DNA of 35,382 nucleotides, from the NCBI RefSeq assembly GCF_030372275.1, contig NZ_JAUDDJ010000028.1. One strand, 5' to 3'. This document shows positions 1 through 7,522 of the stretch, piece after piece. Source of the stretch: Lawsonibacter sp900766145. GTDB taxonomy: Bacteria; Bacillota; Clostridia; Oscillospirales; Oscillospiraceae. The position numbers were made by a program, and so were the translations under genes. The notes under the pieces were generated by a model. That model saw nothing but the letters and a program-made list of their open reading frames with translations. It was not told the DNA's origin and made no database searches. Every line of letters starts with the position of its first letter. The stretch's first letter is position 1.

Positions 1-144
1 TCTCGTGATACAAACCACTTTCGCTTTTTATAATGGGCCGCCAGGGGACTCGTGCGCCCTGATGCTGAACCGAGGGTGGGTTCATCATGGTCCCCCCAGA
101 AGATCCCACTCTATCGGAGATTTTATTACAGAGAATAGTCATTA

Positions 145-468
145 TTATCCAGAATGCTTTATCAACGTTTCTATGACATCGAATATCCTCTTCTGATCTT
201 TTACTGGTAAATCCTTTATCTGATCACTAAGTTTGGTTGCCTTCACCTGATATCCTTCTTGGAGCACATCAGACAGCACCACATCCGCAGAGACAGACAA
301 TGCATTGAGGATATCAATGAATGTTTCAAGGGATGGGATCTTTTCCCCTCGTTCAACCGCTCCAATATAATTTGTGCTCAGCCCGGTAATCTCTGCCAGA
401 TCCTCTTGGCGCAGTTTCCGGAGATGACGGAACTCGCTTATGTGCTTTCCTATTGACTCAAGTCCCAT
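145..468 (-). CDS. XRE-family HTH repressor (copy A)
   Basis: A 107-aa DNA-binding regulator. Residues about 7-62 form a Cro/C1-type helix-turn-helix, with the recognition region LSTNYIGAVERG followed by a P-containing helix typical of XRE proteins. The C-terminal 45 residues form a short helical tail (LSDQIKDLP...RIFDVIETLI), probably for dimerisation. I chose the ATG at 468 because GCAGGAGG lies a few bases upstream; the longer open frame to 555 has no such site. It is clearly paralogous to the XRE gene at 1318-1650 (shared TNYI, ERG, SAD, LP..Q.RI and IE.LI blocks). It lies downstream of the SLOG gene on the same strand. Target genes are inferred only. Confidence 0.85.
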   Translation of the reverse strand: MGLESIGKHISEFRHLRKLRQEDLAEITGLSTNYIGAVERGEKIPSLETFIDILNALSVSADVVLSDVLQEGYQVKATKLSDQIKDLPVKDQKRIFDVIETLIKHSG

Positions 469-623
469 CGTGATACCTCCTGCGAGAATTGCTGTATCAC
501 TAATAGTATAAGTTGAGCCAAAAGGACAATACACTATCCAGTAGGAAATGACCAACGCTATTAGAGTTGATTATTTTGGGAAATTAAAATATAATAGCGA
601 ATAGTACAACAACACAAAAATAC

Positions 624-1184
624 TCATTCAACAGTGACAGAAAATGTATTTGGATCTAAAGTCCATACAGATTTTCTCAAGGAGCGTGCATAGGTTACTG
701 TCATACCAGTGCCGCTGGGCTTTCCATCCCAGACCGCCAGGATCAAATCGGCATGCTCCACCATGTAGCGATTTCTTTTCTGCATACAGTCAGATGAGTA
801 GTGCCTTTGAAGTATTGTCTCCTTATCACATTGCTCCACAATTCCAAAATATCTATTTCGATAACGCTCTGACCACTTGGCAGCCTGGGTCTCACATGGG
901 ATCGCACATTCAAGGGTGATGAATGGAAATTGTGACTTCAGATCCAGTACTATCTCAGCAGCGTATGTATCAATTCCAAGAGCCATACCTGAAATAAAGT
1001 GTGTAACATTCTTCTGTTCAATCATCTGCACAATGAGTTTGCGGAGTTCTGCTTTCAGGCGCAAACACCGTTCATCTGTCTCATCAAACCGGAAGGGAAG
1101 GTTTTGTGGTCTATGTCCTGTAAAGGCGCATTTCAATCCAGCCACATGTTTCTTCCTGGTGAATGGCAGTATCTTCTCAAACAT
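624..1184 (-). CDS. SLOG-domain protein (DUF1273/YpsA-like)
   Basis: A 186-aa protein with a Rossmann-like SLOG fold. The N-terminal CAFTGHRPQNLPF motif, the central FISGMALGIDTYAAE motif and the late HADLILAVWDGKPSGTG motif (about 147-163) are the nucleotide-ligand-binding signatures of the DprA/YpsA/LOG superfamily. The length matches DUF1273 proteins (about 180 aa). The start is preceded by GAGGGAG. It sits between two XRE repressors on the same strand, and an operator-like perfect inverted repeat (1206-1236) lies just upstream. Family knowledge: SLOG proteins are proposed to sense or process nucleotide-derived ligands and often occur in conflict loci. A signalling role here is inference; the ligand cannot be read from sequence. 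Confidence 0.8.
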   Translation of the reverse strand: MFEKILPFTRKKHVAGLKCAFTGHRPQNLPFRFDETDERCLRLKAELRKLIVQMIEQKNVTHFISGMALGIDTYAAEIVLDLKSQFPFITLECAIPCETQAAKWSERYRNRYFGIVEQCDKETILQRHYSSDCMQKRNRYMVEHADLILAVWDGKPSGTGMTVTYARSLRKSVWTLDPNTFSVTVE

Positions 1185-1205
1185 TGTAATCTCCCTCGTA
1201 TATAT

Positions 1206-1236
1206 GGATTAGCAGTATAGTATATAATGCTAATCC
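1206..1236. promoter_or_regulatory. Operator-like perfect inverted repeat before the SLOG gene
   Basis: GGATTAGCA at 1206-1214 and TGCTAATCC at 1228-1236 are perfect 9-bp inverted arms around an AT-rich centre that contains TATACT-like -10 elements for minus-strand transcription. The half-site TATATGGATTA recurs before the XRE gene at 1650. This suggests both promoters are controlled by one or both XRE proteins. Confidence 0.6.
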
Positions 1237-1266
1237 ACAGTATAACATACAATGAGAGATTTGCAC

Positions 1267-1308
1267 AAAAAAATAACAAAGGCCGCAAATCATCATTTGC
1301 TGCCTTTG
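1267..1308 (-). terminator. Intrinsic terminator of the XRE copy B gene
   Basis: CAAAGGC (1277-1283) pairs with GCCTTTG (1302-1308), extended by a CGCAAA/TTTGCT inner stem with one mismatch. Read on the minus strand, the stem is followed by a T-rich tract (TTATTTTTTTG). It lies just beyond the stop codon at 1318 and separates copy B from the SLOG gene. Confidence 0.75.
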
Positions 1309-1317
1309 TGTTCGATA

Positions 1318-1650
1318 CTATTTCTTTTTCTTAGCCTGGGCGATCAGTAATTCAATGATTTCCAAAATCCGCTGCTGCTCTTCTGGCGGAAGTCCCGCAA
1401 TTTTTTCTGAAAGCCATGTTGCCCGGTATTCAGTAGTATGCTCGATGACATCGCAGAAGATCGAGTCTGCAGATGTTTTCAGACCATTGATAATGGCGAC
1501 TAACTTATCATATCGGGGAAATGATGCGCCTCGCTCAATAGTTGAAATGTAATTTGTGGTCAGGCCAAGTTGCTCTGCAAATTGCTCTTGCGTCAATCCC
1601 AACTCCTCACGACGCTGCTTGATTCGCTCCCCAATCCGTCTATCAATCAT
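1318..1650 (-). CDS. XRE-family HTH repressor (copy B)
   Basis: A 110-aa regulator with an XRE helix-turn-helix at about residues 6-60 (LGLTQEQFAEQLGLTTNYIS then TIERG), a helical tail (LPPEEQQRILEIIELLI) and a lysine-rich end. The start is uncertain. I prefer ATG at 1650 because residue alignment with copy A begins there, but GAAAGGAG lies 15 bases upstream, and a TTG at 1686 would add 12 residues. Direct repeats of GGATTA(G/A)CG lie upstream (1697-1749), consistent with autoregulation. It has its own terminator, so it is transcribed separately from the SLOG gene. Confidence 0.85.
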   Translation of the reverse strand: MIDRRIGERIKQRREELGLTQEQFAEQLGLTTNYISTIERGASFPRYDKLVAIINGLKTSADSIFCDVIEHTTEYRATWLSEKIAGLPPEEQQRILEIIELLIAQAKKKK

Positions 1651-1692
1651 CTCGAAAGTCCGCTGCTCCTTTCTGTGGTGATACAATTTAGT

Positions 1693-1749
1693 ATAAGGAT
1701 TAGCGGCACATCTAAACAGAAACGCTAATACGCAGTATATGGATTAACG
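1693..1749. promoter_or_regulatory. Operator-like repeats before XRE copy B
   Basis: GGATTAGCG (1697-1705) faces CGCTAATAC (1723-1731), and GGATTAACG recurs at 1741-1749. The first and third are preceded by TATAA/TATAT. On the minus strand TATACT (1690-1695) is a plausible -10 inside the cluster, so a bound repressor would block the promoter. The same half-site occurs at 1206-1236. Confidence 0.55.
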
Positions 1750-1849
1750 AATTATAAACGAAAAAAGTTTTTAGATTAAGTCTCACTGGTGAACAATGCG
1801 TAAATTTACCGAGCCTCCAAAAATATATCTTCCAGAACGCTGAGTGATA

Positions 1850-1858
1850 TGATATAAT
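1850..1858 (+). promoter_or_regulatory. Extended -10 promoter of the immunity operon
   Basis: TGATATAAT at 1850-1858 is a perfect extended -10 (TGn then TATAAT). The -35 region 17 bases upstream (TTCCAG) is poor, as is usual for extended -10 promoters. Transcription would begin near 1865, giving a leader of about 250 nt before the first gene. Confidence 0.5.
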
Positions 1859-1869
1859 TTGCTTAAATT

Positions 1870-2088
1870 ATGCCCTCCTCCTGCTCGATGTTTGGGCATG
1901 ATTATCAATCAAGAGGTTAAGCAATGAATGAAAGAATAGCGCAGTTATGGACTGCATCTTTGATATATGAGGAAATTATCTTGTCTGTGGAGGAAACCAC
2001 ATCTGGCAGTAGATGTGGCTCCTCCCTTGCGGCCTTTTCACGCCCTGCGTCAGCCTGTCCAAGTGACAGGGTGTCGCGGGGCGTTTTT
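1870..2088 (+). promoter_or_regulatory. Structured leader with an attenuator-like terminator
   Basis: Three hairpins are visible. ATGCCC (1870-1875) pairs with GGGCAT (1894-1899). GGAGG plus CCACATCT (1989-2004) pairs with AGATGTGG plus CCTCC (2011-2025). CGCCC...CCTGTC (2041-2059) pairs with GACAGG...GGGCG (2065-2083), with two mismatches, followed directly by TTTTT (2084-2088): an intrinsic terminator. It stands only about 27 bases before the first gene, between the promoter and the operon. A reading frame at 1924-2118 (64 codons, AGAGG upstream, stop overlapping the next ATG) crosses the hairpins and could be a leader peptide, but has no recognisable domain. Otherwise 1687-2114 holds no gene I can support. 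Confidence 0.5.
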
Positions 2089-2114
2089 CTATCACTGGAA
2101 AGGAGTCAAAGAAT

Positions 2115-3230
2115 ATGAGCCTGCAATACACCTGCCCCGGCTGTGGGACACCCTTGGGCTATGAGGGGTTGTGCTGGAAATGTAAGTGCGAACGGGAGCG
2201 AAATGCTGCGCTGGCCTGGACGCCGGAGCAGATCGCAGAGAAGCAAAAAAATCTGATTCAGAACATCCAGCGGCTGGCGGAGATGGAAGACTCGGAGTTC
2301 ACCGACTTCTGGCAGCTGCTTAGCTACCATAATGCCATCGCCCCGGAGATCCAGCGGGCGGCATTGGCCGCAGAGGTGTTCTGGCCCTGTGAGATCTATT
2401 ATCATGCTCCCGCCGATGTGCGGGATGGTCTGATTCATGCGCTGTTGTCCGCGGAATATTCCAGTGAGGCCTCCAATCTGATGAGTTGCCTTGCTATGCA
2501 GGGAGATGGCAAGGCAATGGAGACGCTGCTGGAGCTGGAGCGAAATCCCCGGCCCTGGCGCAAGGGCCTCTATGTGGACCCATCCAGCTATGCGCAGATC
2601 GGCGGCTGGACCTTTGACAAGGAGGGCCAGAGAATCCAACTCAACTTCGATACCTGCTATCCTATGGTCAAAGGAACCACCGGCGAGAAATCTCCCGTCC
2701 GCATTGGCCGGGCACGGGAGGACACATGCCCCCACTGCGGCGGACGCATGGTGGACATACTGGTATTGGACGGCCGGGATGAGCGGTTCCGGTTCCTGGG
2801 GCTGGACGGTATCCTGACTGCCACCTGCTGCCCCAACTGCGTGGGCTTCCTGAAAGGCCCCGCCTTCAACCGGTTTACCCTGGATGGCGGCGTGGAGGTC
2901 TTTCCCTCTGAGCTATTTGACGGCGCGGAGAAGACGGATTGCTATGTCAGTCCCGAGGACTACAAGGCCCTCACGGAAAATCCCTTTGTGCTGGGCGAAG
3001 CGCCTGTGCCCCTGTTTTACGGCGCGGCCTGCCAGGATGTGAACACCATCGGTGGCTTTGCCAACTGGGTGCAGGACGCGGAATATACCACCTGCCCCCA
3101 CTGCGGCAAACCCATGAAGTATCTGGCTCAGATCCAGTGGGATACGGTGTTTGATTGTGCGGAGGGCACGCTCTATGTGGAGTTCTGTCCGGACTGCCAG
3201 ATCGTATCCATGCAGCACCAGCAGACCTGA
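2115..3230 (+). CDS. Zinc-ribbon protein, first gene of the array
   Basis: A 371-aa soluble protein preceded by AAAGGAG. The N-terminal CPGC/CWKC pair (residues 7-23) is a zinc ribbon. Further Cys pairs occur at about 205 (CPHC), 238 (CPNC), 327 (CPHC) and 358 (CPDC), so several zinc sites are likely. The C-terminal part (GGFANWVQ then CPHCGKPMKYLAQI) resembles the DUF1963/YwqG type of protein found near toxin-immunity genes, but that match is tentative. As the operon's first gene it follows the leader terminator directly. I infer an immunity-like role from context; its toxin target is unknown. Confidence 0.75.
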   Translation: MSLQYTCPGCGTPLGYEGLCWKCKCERERNAALAWTPEQIAEKQKNLIQNIQRLAEMEDSEFTDFWQLLSYHNAIAPEIQRAALAAEVFWPCEIYYHAPADVRDGLIHALLSAEYSSEASNLMSCLAMQGDGKAMETLLELERNPRPWRKGLYVDPSSYAQIGGWTFDKEGQRIQLNFDTCYPMVKGTTGEKSPVRIGRAREDTCPHCGGRMVDILVLDGRDERFRFLGLDGILTATCCPNCVGFLKGPAFNRFTLDGGVEVFPSELFDGAEKTDCYVSPEDYKALTENPFVLGEAPVPLFYGAACQDVNTIGGFANWVQDAEYTTCPHCGKPMKYLAQIQWDTVFDCAEGTLYVEFCPDCQIVSMQHQQT

Positions 3231-3244
3231 GAGGAGACCTTGCC

Positions 3245-4627
3245 ATGAGTTTGCCAAAGCGTGACGGCGTGCATGACCGCTACTATCTGATCCACAAGCC
3301 GGACACTTCACCGGAGGTGCTGGCGGAGGCGGATCTCTGCATTCAGGATGTGCTGAACGGAACCGCTCGTGAAAATCACTCCGCCTACCCGACCGTGGTG
3401 CGAAATCACAACGGGACACCGTTTCTTCCGGATCAGCTGCTGGAGCGGTATCTGACCGGGTTGCCGCTGAAGGAATTCCCCTGCGAGGATGCTGTTTCCC
3501 TCTGCGATGCCATGCGGCGGTTGGTGGGCTGGCAGGAGATCCGCTATACATTGGAGAAGTACATAGAAAAGCAGGTGCAGGAGCGGTTCTTCCTTGTGGG
3601 AGAGCGGGATGATGGCTTTACCGTCTTTCCACCCTGCACCGTGTGGCCGGAATTGCGCCCCGAGGATGTGGATGAAGGCCTGCTGCGCTTTGCCTGCTAT
3701 GTGGCGGTCTGCCATACGGTGTACGGGCAGAGTTTTGAATCCCTCACCACCGAGCACATCCTCGGCCTGGTCTCCCAGCTTCGCCCAGATATGGTGAAGC
3801 AACTGAAAACAGCCGGCAGCGGCAAATTACCAAAGGACATCCAGCAGCGTAAGACGGAGCATTTCACCGCATCGGCCAATGATGCGTTTGCTACCATCCG
3901 CATTACCGCCAGGGACTCCACGGAGGAGTGCTATGCTGAAATCCTGGACTACCTGTGTGCGGTGCTGGAGCAGGAGGAATTCCCCCGCAGTTACTCGGTG
4001 GAGTTCAGAGGAAAGGAGAAAATCTATCTGCCCATTCCCGGCTTGCCCAAGAAGGGAGTCAATCAGCTCTTTGCCTGCGCTGTGCAACACCCCAATCTGC
4101 ATCCGGCTATAGAGCGATACGCTCGTCTGGCTATGCGGGAGTATGAGTGGTACCAAAACCTCGCGGATGAAGCCTGCGCCATGCCCGGCTCTTTTGCTGT
4201 GTTCGCTCTGGGGCTGGAGGGAGAACAGTGGGCGCCGCTGGTGGCAGAGTATTTGGATCTCTGCGACGACGAGCACTCCTCCCTGCAAGAGAAATTCCTT
4301 CATGCCTTGATCCGGAAGTTTGGTTTCCAAACATGGACACTGGGCGTATTGGTACGGGGCGCATTGTCTATGCAGTGGCTGAAGCCTGCCAAGGAATTCC
4401 GCAACTTGATTGCCAATGCGGAAAGCCTGGATGCACTGCTGACAGTCAAACGCCGCTTTTCCGCTTATCTCCTGCCGGAAGAGGACAAGGACCCGAAATT
4501 CCGGGCCATCGCTTGGCGGAGCCTGCTCTGGACCATCTGGGGCTCGTCCTCCGAAAACGGCGGCATCAAGGTCATCAAGTCGGCACCGAAGGAACTGAAA
4601 GAGAAATGCCAGCAAGTATTTGCGTAA
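3245..4627 (+). CDS. Unrecognised 460-aa array protein (perhaps DUF6138-like)
   Basis: The ATG at 3245 follows GAGGAGACC; an upstream extension to 3155 overlaps the previous gene and lacks a site. The protein is soluble, with mixed helical segments, several Trp/Tyr-rich patches and no signal peptide or membrane span. Its length and the central FRGKEKIYLPIPGLPKKG segment remind me of DUF6138, a poorly described family, but I cannot confirm this. It is spaced 14 bases after the zinc-ribbon gene and 10 before DUF2262, so it is co-transcribed. Confidence 0.7.
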   Translation: MSLPKRDGVHDRYYLIHKPDTSPEVLAEADLCIQDVLNGTARENHSAYPTVVRNHNGTPFLPDQLLERYLTGLPLKEFPCEDAVSLCDAMRRLVGWQEIRYTLEKYIEKQVQERFFLVGERDDGFTVFPPCTVWPELRPEDVDEGLLRFACYVAVCHTVYGQSFESLTTEHILGLVSQLRPDMVKQLKTAGSGKLPKDIQQRKTEHFTASANDAFATIRITARDSTEECYAEILDYLCAVLEQEEFPRSYSVEFRGKEKIYLPIPGLPKKGVNQLFACAVQHPNLHPAIERYARLAMREYEWYQNLADEACAMPGSFAVFALGLEGEQWAPLVAEYLDLCDDEHSSLQEKFLHALIRKFGFQTWTLGVLVRGALSMQWLKPAKEFRNLIANAESLDALLTVKRRFSAYLLPEEDKDPKFRAIAWRSLLWTIWGSSSENGGIKVIKSAPKELKEKCQQVFA

Positions 4628-4637
4628 GGAGAACACC

Positions 4638-5480
4638 ATGAAAAAGAGAACGGTCAAGGATTTTGTTGCCCTGTACGCCCCAGAAGATGAGGAAAAGTTG
4701 GTACTGATTCAGGACGGTGTCAGCGCGGACAAAACCTTTCTGGATACCTTTTGGGCGGCGCATACCCATGCCCTCGCCATGGCGGATGTCCAGACCGGAG
4801 AGGTGATCTCCGGTCGATGCTACTTGAGCTGGCCGCTGACGGACAAGGAACGGGATGCCGGCGACTATTCCAAGCGGTTTACCAAGGGCCAGATCTACCG
4901 GATCAAAGCCCGCGGCTGGAAAGGTGATGCCCTCTACGAACCTCAGTGGTATGTCACGGAGGTACTGGAGGAAGGCGTACCCTGTCCGGCACTGGAGGAT
5001 ATCTGGGCGGAGTACACAAAGCCGATTCTTCTGGAGGACGAAGTGCTGGGGACCCTCACGCTGGATCGTGAGATGAGCATATTCGAGGGGACCTGTAAGT
5101 GGATGGGAAAAGAAGTCCGGATCTCGTTGGATGTGGAGATTGAAAAGAAAGCGTCCTGGACCCGTGTCACCAATGTGATAAAGAAACTGGTGGCAGACCA
5201 GGAAGTCTGGGATAAGTCCCTGCGGGCGATGGCTGCCCAGAAGCTCACGGCTCAGGCCAACGAGTGGCTGGCGGACAATGACCAGACCGACCGGGACCCG
5301 GAGAAAGACCCCATCACTGAGGATGAGTTCGCCCGGCGTATCCTGCTCACCGAGTTTACAGTATCTCCCGGCGGCCGTTTTACCGCCTGGTATGAGGACG
5401 ACGATATGTTTTGGGGCCATGTGATCACTGTGGATGGAACGCTGAAAAAAGGCCCCGTTGACGCTGATATACAGGGATAG
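4638..5480 (+). CDS. DUF2262-domain protein (copy 1)
   Basis: A 280-aa protein started by ATG 4638 behind AAGGAG. The C-terminal half (about 130-280) matches DUF2262: LGTLTLDREMSIFEG, then the PITEDEFARRI block and the final TVDGTLKKG segment. The N-terminal half (about 1-125) contains the RFTKGQIYRIKAR region also found, in diverged form, in the second copy at 9846-10685. DUF2262 proteins are common in poly-immunity loci of Bacillota; the molecular function is not known. The two copies are clearly diverged, so this is an old duplication or separate acquisition. Confidence 0.8.
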   Translation: MKKRTVKDFVALYAPEDEEKLVLIQDGVSADKTFLDTFWAAHTHALAMADVQTGEVISGRCYLSWPLTDKERDAGDYSKRFTKGQIYRIKARGWKGDALYEPQWYVTEVLEEGVPCPALEDIWAEYTKPILLEDEVLGTLTLDREMSIFEGTCKWMGKEVRISLDVEIEKKASWTRVTNVIKKLVADQEVWDKSLRAMAAQKLTAQANEWLADNDQTDRDPEKDPITEDEFARRILLTEFTVSPGGRFTAWYEDDDMFWGHVITVDGTLKKGPVDADIQG

Positions 5481-5504
5481 GGATAAGGAGAGGAGGAAAC
5501 TTAA

Positions 5505-5729
5505 ATGAACGGCGAGCAGATCACAGCTTTTTTACAGGCACACTGGGAGTGGGTGACTTTGATCATGGGCATTGTGTCCGTGGCTGGCTCAATTCTGAAT
5601 TGGAACTGGATGTGCGACCCTACCGGCAAGCCGGATTCCCACCGCTATGGACGCGGCTCCCGCCGGGTACAGTTCTTTCTGCTGGGAATCGTGCTGATTG
5701 TGATCAGTATCATGTCCTGGGTGTTGTAA
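5505..5729 (+). CDS. Imm17-like two-helix membrane immunity protein
   Basis: A 74-aa protein with two hydrophobic helices: about 17-34 (VTLIMGIVSVAGSIL) and about 55-73 (VQFFLLGIVLIVISIM). They are joined by a polar loop with WNWMCDPTG and an RYGRGSRRV segment just before helix 2. Size and two-span layout agree with the Imm17 family of polymorphic-toxin immunity proteins. GAGAGGAGG precedes the ATG. It is the only obvious integral membrane protein in the array, which suggests protection from a toxin that acts at or passes through the membrane (inference). Confidence 0.65.
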   Translation: MNGEQITAFLQAHWEWVTLIMGIVSVAGSILNWNWMCDPTGKPDSHRYGRGSRRVQFFLLGIVLIVISIMSWVL

Positions 5730-5742
5730 GGAGGACAAAACG

Positions 5743-6282
5743 ATGAGCGAAAAATATCCCACCTGGCTCACCGGCCATGTGAAGGAGTGGGCACAGAAAC
5801 GCCTGCCCACCGTGACATTGTGTTCTACCACTGGCAATGAACTGCTGGAGGTTTGGTACTACGGAGATTTGCTCACGGTGAAGGGAGAGCCCCAATCCTA
5901 TATTGTGGATGGCGACGAGGCTCCCGGACTGGTGGCGGCCCGTGACCCGGCCAGCGGCGAGGAGTTCGTGATCTTTGATGGCGGGCGGCATGGCTACGAC
6001 AATATGTTCTGCGAAGAACATGATCCATCCGAGCTGGAACACCGTCCCCTCAAGCGGTATGAGATCCCCGCCTCCAAGCTGGTGCTGGAGCTGGGGTACA
6101 GCGTGGATTACGAGGACGAAAAAGAAGATTTCGAACCGGATGAGGCGGATACTGTGGAACTGATCAATGGCGAGCGTATGCCTTGGGAACAGGTCAAGCG
6201 GGACGGCATCGACTATATCGCACTTTACTATGTGAACGAGGAAGGAAAACCAGTCCAGATTTTGGACGCAGAGCTGGCGTAA
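5743..6282 (+). CDS. Unrecognised acidic array protein
   Basis: A 179-aa soluble, acidic protein behind TAAGGAGG. Visible features are the ARDPASGEEFVIFDGGRHGY segment (about 66-85), a single Cys, and an acidic stretch YEDEKEDFEPDEAD near residue 125. No domain is recognised with confidence. The gap to the previous gene is 13 bases. Compact size, acidity and place are typical of immunity proteins, but this is context only. Confidence 0.7.
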   Translation: MSEKYPTWLTGHVKEWAQKRLPTVTLCSTTGNELLEVWYYGDLLTVKGEPQSYIVDGDEAPGLVAARDPASGEEFVIFDGGRHGYDNMFCEEHDPSELEHRPLKRYEIPASKLVLELGYSVDYEDEKEDFEPDEADTVELINGERMPWEQVKRDGIDYIALYYVNEEGKPVQILDAELA

Positions 6283-6323
6283 GTACAGCTACTCTATCCT
6301 TTGCTAATCCGAGGAGGTGCCCC

Positions 6324-6536
6324 ATGACCCAAGAAGAACAGATCCGCCTCTATCGGCTGATGGAAAAGCTCAACTGGTTTTTCCACCAAGAGATGCACTA
6401 CCTGGATCGGGAGACGGCAGAAAAGATAGCGCGGGAGTGTTACCCGGAGATTCGGGATTTTACATACGACATTTTATGGAACGACCTGCCCAAAGAGGTC
6501 CAGGAGCAGCTCATGGACGAGGAGGAATCCCTGTGA
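6324..6536 (+). CDS. Small acidic helical protein
   Basis: A 70-aa protein whose ATG follows GAGGAGG at ideal spacing. The sequence is helical and acidic (ends MDEEESL) with aromatic residues near the middle (LNWFFHQEMHYLD). The stop codon overlaps the GTG start of the next gene by four bases (GTGA), indicating translational coupling. A longer upstream frame exists but overlaps the previous gene without a binding site. No family recognised. Confidence 0.65.
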   Translation: MTQEEQIRLYRLMEKLNWFFHQEMHYLDRETAEKIARECYPEIRDFTYDILWNDLPKEVQEQLMDEEESL

Positions 6537-6928
6537 GTACACTGATTTGTTCTTTTGATGGCCTGCACGACAACAGAGTCCTGCGCTACTGCGCTGACTT
6601 TGAAGCCCACACACTGCACATGGATACCCAGTCCGAGACCGGAGAGAAAGTATCCGTTCGCTTCACCGGCCTGTTGGCCCACTGGTTTGAAAATGTGGTC
6701 CAGGACAACATCCTCTTCGGCATGGATGAGATCACCGTGCACGGTTTTTTTGAACAGTACAAAGACCTTCTGGGCGGGACCATCTCTTACGGCTTTCCCG
6801 CCTGCTGCAGCATCGAGGAACTGCGGAAGCGCATGGAACGGGAGCACATCCGGGTATTTGTCATCGACTCTTCCCTTGGGCTGTGCGGATTTGTACTGGC
6901 TCAGGAGGTGGAACTGCAATGTCCATAA
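6533..6928 (+). CDS. Unrecognised array protein, GTG start, coupled to upstream gene
   Basis: A 131-aa protein starting at GTG 6533, preceded by GAGGAGG inside the end of the previous gene and overlapping its stop by four bases. It begins SFDGLHDNRV and shows a beta-rich N-terminal half followed by FENVVQDNILFGMDEI. No family is assigned; the opening resembles small immunity-type proteins that carry an SFDG start. Its 3' end overlaps the next gene by 10 bases. Confidence 0.65.
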   Translation: MSTLICSFDGLHDNRVLRYCADFEAHTLHMDTQSETGEKVSVRFTGLLAHWFENVVQDNILFGMDEITVHGFFEQYKDLLGGTISYGFPACCSIEELRKRMEREHIRVFVIDSSLGLCGFVLAQEVELQCP

Positions 6929-7506
6929 CTGCCTATAAAGTGGAAGCCGTCGGTCATGACCGAACCGGCAAGGACTTCGGTTATGTGAATATCATGTACC
7001 GATACGGCAACAAGAAGTCCTGTCCCCGGCCAGATCAATGTGAAAAGATGGAGGTCATGTGGGCGGACGAGAGCGTCTATGGGCCGCCTGCTCCTGGCAG
7101 CAAGGTGGGCGACTTTATACAGACATGGCTGATGGGCTCCTGGGACTGCGGAGTATTTACCCACCGGGAGATTGCCCAGCGGCTCATGGATACCTTCACC
7201 GGTCTGAAGCTCAAGGAACTGGCGTGGTTTGAGAACCCCAGAGAAAAGACTCTGAAAAATGGTAAACCGCGTGCGCGCCGGGCCAAGTGGCTGCCGGAGC
7301 GAGAGGTGGATCTGGTCTACCTCTATTCCGACCGCTATCTTGATGCCAGAAATCCCGCTCCCGCCGAAACCGACTTCTTCACCGTCACAAGGATGGATGC
7401 CTGGGGCGTGAGCACCTGGTTCATGTGTACCCCAGAAGCCGCCGAGAAGCTGATCGCCATGGATTACGACAATCTGGCCGTCAAGGAAACCACCATTGTG
7501 GGATAG
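6919..7506 (+). CDS. Unrecognised Trp/Tyr-rich array protein
   Basis: A 195-aa soluble protein. ATG 6919 follows CAGGAGGTG within the 3' end of the previous gene, so translation is probably coupled. It contains a basic central patch (KNGKPRARRAKW, about 115-126) and a conserved-looking TRMDAWGVSTWFMCTPEAAEKL segment near the C terminus. No known domain recognised. The array context suggests an immunity role. Confidence 0.7.
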   Translation: MSITAYKVEAVGHDRTGKDFGYVNIMYRYGNKKSCPRPDQCEKMEVMWADESVYGPPAPGSKVGDFIQTWLMGSWDCGVFTHREIAQRLMDTFTGLKLKELAWFENPREKTLKNGKPRARRAKWLPEREVDLVYLYSDRYLDARNPAPAETDFFTVTRMDAWGVSTWFMCTPEAAEKLIAMDYDNLAVKETTIVG

Positions 7507-7522
7507 AGAAAGCAGGTGCCTT

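Noticed and set aside
5..196. A 63-codon frame at the left end
   Set aside because: GTG start at the window edge, no ribosome site visible, no domain; overlaps the end of the XRE gene on the other strand. I see nothing supportable in 1-144.
1924..2118. Treating the 64-codon leader frame as a normal gene
   Set aside because: It crosses two strong hairpins and a terminator-like structure and has no recognisable fold, so it is listed only as a possible leader peptide despite the AGAGG site and ATGA overlap.
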